Below are positions 1 to 8,244 of a stretch of DNA of 17,914 nt, piece by piece (the first letter of the stretch is position 1; the number at the start of each line of letters is the position of its first letter). The notes beneath the pieces are model-generated. The model saw only the letters and a program-made list of their open reading frames with translations, was not told the DNA's origin and ran no database searches. The DNA comes from Candidatus Woesearchaeota archaeon (lineage in GTDB: Archaea; Nanobdellota; Nanobdellia; Woesearchaeales; GW2011-AR4). The stretch covers positions 1-17,914 of the forward strand of contig DAOVKD010000002.1 of NCBI GenBank assembly GCA_030631975.1. Reading direction: 5' to 3'. Made by a program: the position numbers and the translations under genes.

Positions 1-80
1 CTTTGCCAATGTTTCCAGATTTAAAAAACGAAGAGATTGATAAAGTGATAAATTGTGTTAAGGGATTCTATGGCAGGTAA
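1..80 (+). CDS. C-terminus of a DegT/DnrJ/EryC1-type PLP sugar aminotransferase (partial)
   Basis: Reading frame 3 is open from the window edge and ends in TAA at 78-80. The last residues read LPMFPDLKNEEIDKVI followed by NCVKGFYGR. A tail of the form LPMFP-L--EEID-VI--V is the usual end of DegT/DnrJ/EryC1/StrS aminotransferases, which transfer an amino group to keto-sugar nucleotides in glycan biosynthesis. Only the last 25 residues are inside the window, so no catalytic residue can be checked. The methyltransferase that follows starts about 45 bases later on the same strand. The assignment rests on a short but characteristic motif and on the glycan context. Confidence 0.7.
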   Translation, partial: LPMFPDLKNEEIDKVINCVKGFYGR

Positions 81-91
81 ATAATCAAAAT

Positions 92-100
92 TTTTTTATA
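92..100 (+). promoter_or_regulatory. Putative TATA box for the methyltransferase at 125
   Basis: The T-rich element TTTTTTATA is centred about 29 bases upstream of the ATG at 125. In archaea this spacing would put transcription start at or next to the ATG. It favours the ATG at 125 over the in-frame TTG at 107. Confidence 0.4.
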
Positions 101-124
101 TGGATCTTGAACTCATATCTCTTA

Positions 125-817
125 ATGACACTCTACACATTTAAAGAAGATAAGTACAGCAGCCATATGCAGATAGGTCATATAATAAAGTCACTTGATG
201 TGCCACCCCACTCTAAGGTATTGGATATAGGTTGTTCAAAAGGATTTGCTGCTAGAAGTATGCGTGGTACAAACTTAGACTTTTATGGAATAGAGATTAC
301 TAAGAAGGATGCGGCAATTGCTAAGCCTTATTATAAAAATATAAAAATCTGCGACTTGGATGATAACATACCTTCTTATAGAAAAGAATTTTTTGAAATC
401 ATAATTATGGCTGATGTTCTAGAGCATTTGAAAAATCCGTTATATGTTATAAATCATTTTAAAAAATTTCTTGCTAAAAATGGTCTTATCATCATGTCTA
501 CTGGCAATGTCGCTAATATATGGATTCGCTTAAACATGCTTTTTGGACGTTTTGAATATATCGACAGAGGAATACTTGATAAAACACATATTCATCTTTA
601 TACGTTAAAAACATTTAAGAAACTTGCTTATGAGGCAAATTTTAAGGTAAATAAAGTATTTATTACACCCATACCATTGCCTTTAATCTCTTCTTTCTTT
701 TCTGAAGGAAATGCTTTACACTTTGTCCATGTAATGAACTATTTAATAACAATTTTGTGGAAAAAACTTTTTGGCTATCAATTTATCCTTATCTGTAAAA
801 GGAAAAATGCTCGATAA
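125..817 (+). CDS. Class I SAM-dependent methyltransferase of glycan loci
   Basis: A 230-residue protein, predicted cytosolic. Motif I is VLDIGCSKG (residues 32-40), followed by an acidic second-strand residue in FYGIEI and the motif IIIMADVLEHL with the post-II D-LEH signature of the methyltransferase 11/12 (UbiG-like) families. The later segment DRGILDKTHIHLYT is typical of methyltransferases found next to sugar glycosyltransferases. The target is unknown; a sugar hydroxyl or a lipid-linked glycan is an inference from the neighbours. An in-frame TTG at 107 would add six residues, but ATG 125 has a TATA element at the leaderless distance. It lies downstream of the aminotransferase tail and converges with the GT2 gene, whose stop is 22 bases away. 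Confidence 0.85.
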   Translation: MTLYTFKEDKYSSHMQIGHIIKSLDVPPHSKVLDIGCSKGFAARSMRGTNLDFYGIEITKKDAAIAKPYYKNIKICDLDDNIPSYRKEFFEIIIMADVLEHLKNPLYVINHFKKFLAKNGLIIMSTGNVANIWIRLNMLFGRFEYIDRGILDKTHIHLYTLKTFKKLAYEANFKVNKVFITPIPLPLISSFFSEGNALHFVHVMNYLITILWKKLFGYQFILICKRKNAR

Positions 818-838
818 ATCACATTTTTAGAAAGTAAT

Positions 839-1582
839 TTATCTCAATAAATAATATTTTATTATTCTATGCTTATGCAATTTATATCTAATAATCTTCC
901 AGAACAAATTTAAACCATATTTTACACAGGTAGGAAAGGATGTGGAGGATGAAGCATCTTCGTATTTTGTTGGAATTGGGATCTCCGTAATCCTAAAATT
1001 TTTTGACACTACCTGAATCATTGCCCCTTCATCAAAAGTCATACCATTAGAGTTCCTCGTAAATGGTATTGTTTCCAATACATTTCTTGAATAAGCTATG
1101 TATCCGGTAGCAGCATCTGTTATCTTTATTTTTAGAAAAAGCTTGAAGTATAGAGTTAATGCCCTATTTCCAAGCCTTTTCCACCATGGCATTTCCCCTT
1201 TCTTTGCCATGCCTCTAACTAACATTCTAGAACCATAAACAACATCTGCTTTGTCCTCCTGAATAGGTTTTATGAGTTCTGGTATTTTCTTAGGATCGTA
1301 CTGGTAATCAGGATGTAATAGAACTATAATGTCTGCTTTATCTTTCAATGCCTTAATATAACAAGTCTTTTGATTCGCTCCATATCCTTTATTTTTTTCG
1401 TGTACAATTACCTTTAAACCTAGCTTTTTAGCTATTTCCACTGTGTTGTCTTTACTGCAGTCATCTACAAGAATTACTTCATCAATATATTCTTTTGGAA
1501 TATCTCTATAAGTATCTTCAACTGTTTTTTCTGCATTATATGCAGGCATAACAACAATGACTTTTAATTTGCGCTTAACCAT
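839..1582 (-). CDS. GT2 family glycosyltransferase, dolichyl-phosphate-mannose-synthase-like
   Basis: A 247-residue GT-A fold glycosyltransferase. The nucleotide-binding start VVMPAYNAEKTV (10-21) and VDDCSKDNT (39-47) are classic GT2 signatures. HPDYQYDP (90-97) takes the place of the DxD metal site, with His instead of the first Asp, as in some DPM1-like subgroups. TDAATGYIAYSRNVLETI matches the acceptor-side motif of the family. No convincing membrane helices are seen at the C-terminus, so it is a short soluble or peripheral form. It probably moves a sugar from a nucleotide donor to a polyprenyl phosphate or a glycan. It is the last gene of the minus-strand operon and is separated from the GT4 gene by 40 bases. 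Donor and acceptor cannot be told from sequence. Confidence 0.88.
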   Translation of the reverse strand: MVKRKLKVIVVMPAYNAEKTVEDTYRDIPKEYIDEVILVDDCSKDNTVEIAKKLGLKVIVHEKNKGYGANQKTCYIKALKDKADIIVLLHPDYQYDPKKIPELIKPIQEDKADVVYGSRMLVRGMAKKGEMPWWKRLGNRALTLYFKLFLKIKITDAATGYIAYSRNVLETIPFTRNSNGMTFDEGAMIQVVSKNFRITEIPIPTKYEDASSSTSFPTCVKYGLNLFWKIIRYKLHKHRIIKYYLLR

Positions 1583-1622
1583 TCAAAACATATTTGGTAA
1601 TATTTTCTATTATTCTCTTAGT

Positions 1623-2858
1623 TTATAATAAATTTCTAGTTGCTGCTCCTTTTAAAAAGCTTTCATAGACTCCCATTAATTTTTTTACAGAGTTTGTTAC
1701 ACTAAATTCTCGAGCTCTTTTTAATAATTTTTCTTTATTCCATTTTTTGTTCAAGGCTAATAATATTTTTTCTGCTAAATCATTTGCATCTTTTGGCCTT
1801 ACTAGGTAGCCAACATCCTTATTTACCAGCTCTGGCGTTCCTGCAACTTTTGTTGCTACTACGGGCTTTCCGCATGCTAACGCCTCGCATAGAACAACGG
1901 GCAAACCTTCATTTAGGCTAGGCAATACAAATATATCGCATGCATTCATATATTTTGCAACTTCTTTGCTGTTTTTTTCTCCTAAAAATTTTACATAGTT
2001 CTCCAGATTAAGTTCTACTGTTAATTTTTTTAAACTATTTTCCGTGTTTCCTTTACCTATAATACAACATAACACATTCTTATCTCTTTTCAAAAGCAGT
2101 TTTATTGCCCTAATAAGATATTTGACACCTTTTCTCGGTATCAAATGACCAACAAAAAGAATTATCTTCTTGTTTTTTGGCAAATTCAGAATTTCTCTTG
2201 ACTTGAATTTGTTCTTTGCTTTAAAATTACTTAACAAGGCTCCTGTAGTAATTATAAAGAACTTTTTCTTTGTTAGTCCTACCCTGTTTATTTCATTTTT
2301 TAGAAAACTGCTTTGGCTTATAATAGCATCTGAATTTTTTAAAGTCAATTTTGCCAAACTTTTTGAAAACATTTCTTTAGAAAACTTAGTTACATCTTCA
2401 CCCCAGACATTTACTAATAGTGGTTTGTTGTATTTTCTTTTTAACCTCAATCCAATTAGTCCATCAGCAAGCAGGCCATGTATATAGATAATATCCGGGT
2501 TCCATTCTTCTACTATTGTATCTGCAAGTTTTTTTGACGCTAAATAAGAAAACATGCTTTCAATGAACAAAAAAAAATTCAAAAATTTCGGAACAAATAG
2601 TATCCTTGGAAACATAAAATATTTTGGGTGATAAACAGCAATATTGTTAACCTTCTCTATTTCCGGCATTCGCGAATATTTGTAATATGGATTAAATAAT
2701 CTTATTTTTGGGGAATATAAATAAGGGAATAAAACCTTTATCTGGCAATATTTCTTTAACCCTTCTACCTGGTTTGAAATGAATGTAGTTGCAATAGGAT
2801 TATATTTTGTCGGGTATGAGTGAGTAATAACTAATAACCTTATTTTTCTTTTCATCAT
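1623..2858 (-). CDS. GT4 family glycosyltransferase (GT-B fold)
   Basis: A 411-residue retaining glycosyltransferase. The N-terminal domain starts RLLVITHSYPTKYNPIATTF with the conserved N-terminal loop. The C-terminal domain starts around FVGHLIPRKGVKYLIRAI and carries the donor-binding E-x7-E motif EGLPVVLCE (E317 and E325), followed by ACGKPVVAT and GTPELV. These are diagnostic of glycogen-phosphorylase/GT4 enzymes, which use nucleotide sugars. The length is typical for the family. Its ATG overlaps the stop of the upstream epimerase by four bases (ATGA), so the two are probably translationally coupled and the epimerase may supply its donor. No signal peptide is visible; it should act on the cytosolic face of the membrane. 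Confidence 0.92.
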   Translation of the reverse strand: MMKRKIRLLVITHSYPTKYNPIATTFISNQVEGLKKYCQIKVLFPYLYSPKIRLFNPYYKYSRMPEIEKVNNIAVYHPKYFMFPRILFVPKFLNFFLFIESMFSYLASKKLADTIVEEWNPDIIYIHGLLADGLIGLRLKRKYNKPLLVNVWGEDVTKFSKEMFSKSLAKLTLKNSDAIISQSSFLKNEINRVGLTKKKFFIITTGALLSNFKAKNKFKSREILNLPKNKKIILFVGHLIPRKGVKYLIRAIKLLLKRDKNVLCCIIGKGNTENSLKKLTVELNLENYVKFLGEKNSKEVAKYMNACDIFVLPSLNEGLPVVLCEALACGKPVVATKVAGTPELVNKDVGYLVRPKDANDLAEKILLALNKKWNKEKLLKRAREFSVTNSVKKLMGVYESFLKGAATRNLL

Positions 2859-3751
2859 AAGCTCTCTTCTATCATTTTTTTTAACCCACTATCCAATTTC
2901 AAAGGATTAATTCTAAATTTTGTACTTTTTGCTATGAAAGCTTTTACTTCCATTTTTCTATGTTTTTTCTTTATTATCTTCGATTTTGAATTTGTCATTT
3001 TAATCAATTTTTTTGCCAAGTTTTCTATAGTTATCCCTACTCCTGTGCCAATGTTTACAGTTTCTCCGATAAACTTATTGGTTCCGGATACCTGCAAAAT
3101 TGAGTTGATTACATCGTCTATCCAAACAAAATCAAGAACTTGTTTTCCACCAAACAATATTAAATCCTCCTTGTTTTTAATATTATTTAAAAAAATTGGT
3201 ATAACCCTGTTTTTGTCACGGCTGCCATAAACATTTGCAACTCTTAATATTGAAACTTTTAAGCCATGATTTTGTTTGAAAAAATTACATAGCATCTCCC
3301 CAGTCATTTTTGTTATTCCATAAATATTAACTGGCTTTAATGGGTGTTTTTCATCTACAGGGACATAGTCTGGATTCCCATAAACCTCTCTTGAAGAAAG
3401 AAAAATAAACTTTTTTCCCTTGCTTTCTGATGCAAATCTTAGTATTTTATAGGTTCCTTTTATATTGGTGCTTAGAGCATAGTCAGGATCAAAAAAAGAA
3501 CTCATAACATTTGACTGAGCAGCAAGATGATAAATAATATCTACTTTACCAATCTTTTCTATGTCCTTATCATTTCTTATATCCCCTTCAATCAATTCTA
3601 TACTCTTGTTTTTCAAATGCCTTTCAATATTTTCCTTCCTTCCATTATAGAAATTATCAAAAATTGTTATTTTATTGTCCCTATTCTTTGAAAGTTTATC
3701 TACTAAATGGCTTCCCATAAAGCCTGCTCCGCCTGTTATTAAGATGTTCAT
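2855..3751 (-). CDS. NAD-dependent sugar epimerase/dehydratase (extended SDR)
   Basis: A 298-residue extended short-chain dehydrogenase, full length for the family. The Rossmann motif is TGGAGFMGSHL (6-16), the acidic second-strand end is D32, and the active site is Y144-x3-K148 in YGITK with SSREVYG upstream. The family interconverts or dehydrates nucleotide sugars such as UDP-glucose or GDP-mannose. ATG 3751 is chosen because the Rossmann strand begins right after it and AAAGGA lies just upstream. An open frame back to 3853 would add 34 residues that read through the remains of the preceding gene and match nothing. It ends by overlapping the GT4 start. The exact substrate is unknown. Confidence 0.9.
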   Translation of the reverse strand: MNILITGGAGFMGSHLVDKLSKNRDNKITIFDNFYNGRKENIERHLKNKSIELIEGDIRNDKDIEKIGKVDIIYHLAAQSNVMSSFFDPDYALSTNIKGTYKILRFASESKGKKFIFLSSREVYGNPDYVPVDEKHPLKPVNIYGITKMTGEMLCNFFKQNHGLKVSILRVANVYGSRDKNRVIPIFLNNIKNKEDLILFGGKQVLDFVWIDDVINSILQVSGTNKFIGETVNIGTGVGITIENLAKKLIKMTNSKSKIIKKKHRKMEVKAFIAKSTKFRINPLKLDSGLKKMIEESL

Positions 3752-3755
3752 TTTA

Positions 3756-4269
3756 TTATCCTTTTTTTGAATTAAATGTCCTTTCATACAGTTTGCAGTA
3801 ATTTTCAGCAGCTTGTTTTGTTTATGCCATAAAGTGAAATTGGTTTTTGGCAATATTCTTCTGAAACAGGCAAGTCTTCTTCTTTTACTTTTCCAAATTG
3901 GGATCTAGTGCCGATAAAGATATATTTTGAGCTAGGATTTACTTTCTTTCTGGCTTCCAGGATGTTAAGTTGACCTTTACAATTGACTTCCAGATCAAGA
4001 TAAGGATCAAAAACATTACTGTCCTGAACAATAGCAGTAAGATTGATAATCACATCTTTATCTTTTATGCTTTCCTCAATAGCCTTGTAATCTGTTATGT
4101 CTCCTTCAATAAACCTGATTTTGTCTGCAAAATCCAATTTTTTTGCCTTAGCTGCATCTTTAGAGAATATGGCCATATAATTATCAAATTCAGATAGTTT
4201 TTTAGCTAAATGTAGTCCAATAAATCCTGAACCACCAATCAAAAGGATTTTTTGGTTTTTTAATTCCAT
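3756..4269 (-). pseudogene. Truncated and frameshifted NAD-dependent epimerase
   Basis: Only the N-terminal half of an extended SDR is present. It shows ILLIGGSGFIGLHLAKKL, IFIGTRSQFG and the active-site YGINK. Directly after YGINK the frame ends (TSC then TGA). Removing one A from the AACAAAACAAGC stretch near 3814 restores the expected continuation KQAAENYCKLYERTFNSKKG, which then stops at 3756. The whole C-terminal substrate domain, about 140 residues, is missing. The remnant therefore has two defects, a one-base frameshift and a 3' truncation. It ends five bases before the ATG of the intact epimerase, as if a deletion joined the two genes. The shared promoter and reading direction may explain why the 5' part survives. 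A sequencing error could explain the frameshift but not the missing half. Confidence 0.8.
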
Positions 4270-4328
4270 TTTGAAGAATATAATGCGATGTTTACTACTT
4301 TGCTCCTTGTAGAGGAAAACCCGTAAGG

Positions 4329-4340
4329 TATTTAAATAAT
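4329..4340. promoter_or_regulatory. Near-symmetric TATA element in the divergent intergenic region
   Basis: TATTTAAATAAT is almost palindromic and lies between the divergent epimerase operon (minus) and the sulfatase-like gene (plus). It is centred 27 bases before ATG 4361, the distance expected for a leaderless transcript. Read on the minus strand, it would place a start near 4307, giving the epimerase mRNA a leader of about 38 bases. The plus-strand role is better supported. Confidence 0.55.
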
Positions 4341-4360
4341 TTGCCGTTTTCTAAATAAAA

Positions 4361-5734
4361 ATGAATATAGTGTTGATTGTGGTTGATGCTTTGCGTTCAG
4401 ACCATCTAAGCGTAAATGGATATGGCAGGAATACAAGCCCTAACATAGATAAACTGATAACAGAAGGCACTAGCTTTTCTAATGCTTTCACTGTACTGCC
4501 GAACAGCGAACCGACATTTGCGTCAATACTTACGGGAATGTACCCTCACTCACATGGTGTGAGGATGTTGTTTCATAACCAATTAAAACCTTCGATATCA
4601 ACTTTACAAGGGATATTAAAAAGCCATGATTATAGTACTGCATATACACGCTCCGGAAGGCCGCCAGATGATGGCACAGAAAAAAATTTTGATTTTTGTG
4701 ATCAACTACCATCAAAAATAAAGAATAAATTAAGAAGGATGTGCTATAAAATATTTCATCCTGGCACATACTTGGGGATGGCTGAACAGCAATTCAATAC
4801 AATGATAAGCTGGATAAAAAAACATTCTGATAAAAAATTCTTCTTTATGATACATACCAACGATTTGCACTGGCCATACCTCGCTCCGGAGCCTTACGAA
4901 AACATATTTGACCCTGATTACAAAGGAAAACATGATTTCGCTACTTTGGCAGAAGGAAAAATAGGCAGGGGGGAATTAATTTTTGGGCACAAAAAACTAT
5001 CCGAAGAAGAAATAAGACATGCTATAGCCCATTATGATGGTGGTTTAAGATATGTTGACATGCAAGTAGGAAAATTGCAAAAATTTCTGGAAACCAATGG
5101 TCTGTCGGAAGATACTTTGATAATCCTGACAGCAGACCATGGAGAGAATTTTGGAGAACATGATTATTACTTTCAACATGGGGAGCACCTATACAACACA
5201 GCCATAAAGGTACCTTTGGTGTTTAAAAATGCAAAAAAAATTCCAAAAAACAAAAAAATTACAAGTCTAGTGCAAACTTTGGATATAATGCCTACAGTAC
5301 TGGAACTCCTTAACATACCATTACTTGATAATATTGATGCTGTTAGCCTGATCCCTTTGATTAAGGGCAAGACAGACAAAGTCAGAGACTTTGCATTTGC
5401 AGAAAGTGTTGAAAATTATTTTAAAGGAAACAAGAGGGTATACTTTAAAGGGATTAAGGGTAAATGGAGAGCAATGATAGTAGATGAATGGAAAATAATC
5501 TACATCCCCCATCCAGGAAAAGATATCTTTGAGCTTTATAACTTAAGAGAAGATCCTAAAGAGAAGAACAACCTAATAGATAAGGAGAAAGAAAAAGCTG
5601 AAGAAATGAAAAAGAGAATATTAGATTATTTAAAGCCTCAAAGTGGAGAAGGGGATGCTAAAGTGGAAGATTTGAGCGAAAAATCCAGAAAATTGCTAAT
5701 TAAGGCAGGTTATATTGAAGAAGAATCTACATAA
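4361..5734 (+). CDS. Sulfatase/alkaline phosphatase superfamily hydrolase, Ser-nucleophile type
   Basis: A 457-residue member of the sulfatase fold. IVLIVVDALRSDHLSVNGYGRNTSPNID is the typical start with metal ligand D9. The second metal site is TADHGENFGEH (D259, H260), and the C-terminal YNLREDPKEKNNL is a sulfatase hallmark. The nucleophile position reads NSEPTFASILTG: Ser49 replaces the usual Cys, and the Arg of the C/S-x-P-x-R modification motif is Phe. Formylglycine formation is therefore doubtful, and hydrolysis or transfer of a phosphate, phosphodiester or phospho-alcohol group is more likely than classic sulfate removal. No signal peptide or membrane helix is visible. It has its own leaderless promoter, stands opposite the glycosyltransferase operon, and has a paralogue at 15926. 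Confidence 0.85.
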   Translation: MNIVLIVVDALRSDHLSVNGYGRNTSPNIDKLITEGTSFSNAFTVLPNSEPTFASILTGMYPHSHGVRMLFHNQLKPSISTLQGILKSHDYSTAYTRSGRPPDDGTEKNFDFCDQLPSKIKNKLRRMCYKIFHPGTYLGMAEQQFNTMISWIKKHSDKKFFFMIHTNDLHWPYLAPEPYENIFDPDYKGKHDFATLAEGKIGRGELIFGHKKLSEEEIRHAIAHYDGGLRYVDMQVGKLQKFLETNGLSEDTLIILTADHGENFGEHDYYFQHGEHLYNTAIKVPLVFKNAKKIPKNKKITSLVQTLDIMPTVLELLNIPLLDNIDAVSLIPLIKGKTDKVRDFAFAESVENYFKGNKRVYFKGIKGKWRAMIVDEWKIIYIPHPGKDIFELYNLREDPKEKNNLIDKEKEKAEEMKKRILDYLKPQSGEGDAKVEDLSEKSRKLLIKAGYIEEEST

Positions 5735-6092
5735 CTATTTTATGGCTTTTATTACCCAATTATCCCGCCTATACTTTCTTTGCTAAAAATTGTTTTTATA
5801 ACAATAATGTTTTATAAAAGTTTATCCAGAATACCCCGACTTTAATCGGATTTATTTTGGGAGTATGTTATTTTAACTTCTTTGAATTTCTCAAAAATTT
5901 TTTTACTTCTACTTTATGATATAATTTTGTTAATGGAGAGAAACCATAGACTCCTGAATATTTATTGATTAATTCCTGCATAGATATTCTTCTTAATCCT
6001 CTTCCTACCATTCCTGCTATTCCAACTCGGATTATGTAATGTTGCCATGACTTTGAATACGGCATGATAATGGCTTTTCCATTAGGCTTTAT
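5735..6092 (-). pseudogene. Degraded 3' half of a methyltransferase, paralogue of the gene at 13957
   Basis: The minus strand encodes KPNGKAII, YSKSWQHYIIRV, SMQELINKYS, VYGFSPLTKLY and VEVKKF, closely matching the C-terminal half of the intact methyltransferase at 13957-14784. After VKKF a missing T shifts the frame; in the other frame FEKFKEVKI continues the match. Further on, RGILDKL and finally KYRRDNWVIKAIK before TAG at 5737-5735 match the end of the intact protein, with extra stops and shifts between them. The SAM-binding half is absent. The left end directly abuts the sulfatase-like stop (5734). The right end meets an MFS fragment on the opposite strand at about 6085-6092. No function is expected. 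Confidence 0.85.
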
Positions 6093-6264
6093 TGATGGAT
6101 GGAGGTATGTAGGAGCAGCAATAACTGGTGTTGGTTCAGGGTGGTTAATTGACAACTTTGGCTGGAATTATGCATTTTACTTTTGGGTTTTAGGAGCATT
6201 AGATGTTGTAATGCTAATGACCATCATATGGAACTGTGGGGCAATTAAAGGGAGGTATCATTAA
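6085..6264 (+). pseudogene. C-terminal fragment of an MFS (organophosphate/sugar-phosphate-like) transporter
   Basis: The plus strand reads GFIDGWRYVGAAITGVGSG then WLIDNFGWNYAFYFWVLGA and ends in IKGRYH before TAA. This is the pattern of the last two transmembrane helices of major facilitator transporters related to the GlpT/UhpT or phthalate-type groups, where a G-IDG--YVGA segment precedes helix 11. About 60 of the usual 400-450 residues remain and homology begins exactly where the opposite-strand methyltransferase fragment ends. An ATG at 6064 opens the frame but lies inside the antisense methyltransferase remnant, so it is not a real start. It is a remnant left by a recombination or insertion event. 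Confidence 0.75.
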
Positions 6265-6306
6265 AGCCTCTAGAGTATTAAAATATTGTATTTTATATTA
6301 AGCAAA

Positions 6307-6316
6307 TTTTATAAAG
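6307..6316 (+). promoter_or_regulatory. Putative TATA box of the asparagine synthetase-like gene
   Basis: TTTTATAAAG is centred about 30 bases upstream of ATG 6342, with no Shine-Dalgarno-like sequence before the start. This fits a leaderless archaeal transcript. A second A/T-rich stretch lies near 6275-6300 but is too far upstream. Confidence 0.5.
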
Positions 6317-6341
6317 CAATATCAACTACTGTTCTTTAAGT

Positions 6342-8216
6342 ATGTGCGGAATATGCGGATTTAATTTTGAAGATAGAAAACTTGTCAAAGAGATGGCAGA
6401 TGTTCTTAGCCATAGAGGTCCTGATTCAGATGGAATTTATATAGATAAAAATATTTCACTGGGTCATAAGAGATTGAGTATTATTGACCTTTCTATTAAA
6501 GGAAAACAACCTATGGTTAATCAGGGAGGAAATCTTGTTATAGTCTATAATGGAGAAATCTACAATTTCAAGGAAATCAAGGCAGAACTTGAAAAAAAGG
6601 GATATAATTTTGTTTCTAACACTGACACAGAAGTTGTTTTGTATGCCTATGAACAATATGGTCCAAAATGTCTAGGATTATTCAACGGTATGTTTGCGTT
6701 TGCCATTTGGAATTCTACCAAAAAGGAATTGTTTATTGCCCGTGACAGAATTGGGATAAAACCATTACACTACTATTTTAAAGATTCTAAGTTTCTTTTT
6801 GCTTCTGAAATCAAAGCAATTCTGCAATGTAAAGATGTTAAAAGAACTATAAATGAGAACTGTTTAAAACAGCTTATTTATTATGCATATCCGATAAATG
6901 GGGAAACTATGCTTGAAGATATTGTAGAACTTAAACCCGGTCATTTTCTTGTATTGAAGGATAATAAGTTAATTACTAATACATATTGGGATTTGCATGT
7001 TAAGGAAACAAATAAGTCAGAAGATTTTTATGTCAAAAAACTTACAGAACTGCTTTTTGCATCAGTAAAGGGAAGATTAATAGCAGATGTACCCCTTGGT
7101 GTTTTATTGTCAGGAGGAATTGATTCTAGTGTTCTAGTTGCAATTGCAAGCAAAATCAAAGAGGAGCCTATCAAAACTTTTGCTGTAGGTTTTGACATAC
7201 CTGATGCAGAATTTGCTGCTGCTAAACTCGTAGCAGACCATTGTGGAACAGACCACAGGGAGATTCATTTAGATTATAAGGATTATATAAAGGCTATGCT
7301 AAAAGTTCTTTGGCATATGGAAATCCCTACATCACGGCCTGGTATGATACCATTTTATTACTTATCCAATAAAATAAGAGAATACCTTACTGTTAGCTTG
7401 TCAGGAGAAGGCGGAGATGAACTTTTTGCCGGATATAACAGGTATGATGCATATACAAAACTTCCAGAAAAATCTTTTGTAGAAGATACCTCTTATTATG
7501 AATCATTAAAAAGAAAAATAAATATGCCCCTTAAGGAAAAAATAGAATATGTTGCTTCTGGAGTTTTTAATAAGGACAAGGAGGAGTTTTTTACTGAAGA
7601 GACCTTAAGATTACCTGACAATATAAATGTACATAATACTTTTGGCCCATTAATAAGAAACACAAAAAATGACGGGAGCCAGCTCAATAAGACCTTATTT
7701 TACGAATTAAAAACAGAGATACCTTATTTCCATTGCAATAAACTAGATAAGACAAGCATGGCAAATTCCAATGAGATCAGGGTCCCTTACCTTGACCATA
7801 CTGTTGTTGAATTTGCAATGACTATTCCATCCAAGTATAAGTTTTATGGCAGGGAGAAAAAAATAATCCTGCAAAAAGTAGCAAAGCCTTTACTTCCCAA
7901 AGAGACAGTCAGGAGAAGAAAATTACCTTTAGTTGTACCTTTAACCAGTTTTATTGAGGATGAATTCATTAGCATGGCAAATAGCTTGCTCTCGGAAAGA
8001 ATTCTTAAGAAAAGATCTTATTATAAAATACCCCGGATTAAAAAATTAATAGAGGCTATTAAGGCTAGACAAACCTTAGAGGATAAATCCAGAGTCACTC
8101 AGGATAATGCATATAGGCAGCTGCTGTTTTTTACAAATTTAGAGCTTTGGATTAAATTATTTATCGAGAATGATAATATAAAAAATCCGAATTTATCTAT
8201 TAAGGCATACTTATAA
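6342..8216 (+). CDS. asnB: Asparagine synthetase B-like glutamine amidotransferase
   Basis: A 624-residue two-domain enzyme. The N-terminal class II glutaminase domain starts with the nucleophile Cys2 in MCGICGF and keeps R44, the N70-G71-E72 loop and D95. It releases ammonia from glutamine. The synthetase domain carries the PP-loop SGGIDSS (257-263), which adenylates a carboxylate, and later SLSGEGGDELFAGYNRY. ATG 6342 is fixed by the need for Cys at position 2. The family makes asparagine, but long AsnB forms in glycan loci are often thought to amidate uronic acids or other carboxylated sugars. Here it sits between two degraded genes and an antisense six-gene cassette, so a biosynthetic glycan role is plausible but not shown. 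It converges with the GAPDH-like gene. Confidence 0.9.
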   Translation: MCGICGFNFEDRKLVKEMADVLSHRGPDSDGIYIDKNISLGHKRLSIIDLSIKGKQPMVNQGGNLVIVYNGEIYNFKEIKAELEKKGYNFVSNTDTEVVLYAYEQYGPKCLGLFNGMFAFAIWNSTKKELFIARDRIGIKPLHYYFKDSKFLFASEIKAILQCKDVKRTINENCLKQLIYYAYPINGETMLEDIVELKPGHFLVLKDNKLITNTYWDLHVKETNKSEDFYVKKLTELLFASVKGRLIADVPLGVLLSGGIDSSVLVAIASKIKEEPIKTFAVGFDIPDAEFAAAKLVADHCGTDHREIHLDYKDYIKAMLKVLWHMEIPTSRPGMIPFYYLSNKIREYLTVSLSGEGGDELFAGYNRYDAYTKLPEKSFVEDTSYYESLKRKINMPLKEKIEYVASGVFNKDKEEFFTEETLRLPDNINVHNTFGPLIRNTKNDGSQLNKTLFYELKTEIPYFHCNKLDKTSMANSNEIRVPYLDHTVVEFAMTIPSKYKFYGREKKIILQKVAKPLLPKETVRRRKLPLVVPLTSFIEDEFISMANSLLSERILKKRSYYKIPRIKKLIEAIKARQTLEDKSRVTQDNAYRQLLFFTNLELWIKLFIENDNIKNPNLSIKAYL

Positions 8217-8244
8217 TAAGTTGTCTGTCAAAAGAACTTATAAC

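Noticed and set aside
3752..3853. A longer epimerase starting at 3853.
   Set aside because: The extra 34 residues are the out-of-frame remains of the broken epimerase, and the Rossmann motif begins at the ATG at 3751.
5830..5850. CCGA-loop-TCGG hairpin as a terminator.
   Set aside because: The stem is only four base pairs and lies inside the methyltransferase pseudogene.
6064..6155. Small intact proteins on both strands at 5868-6155 and 6064-6264.
   Set aside because: Each is a fragment of a larger family (methyltransferase and MFS transporter) and each proposed start lies in sequence belonging to the other gene.
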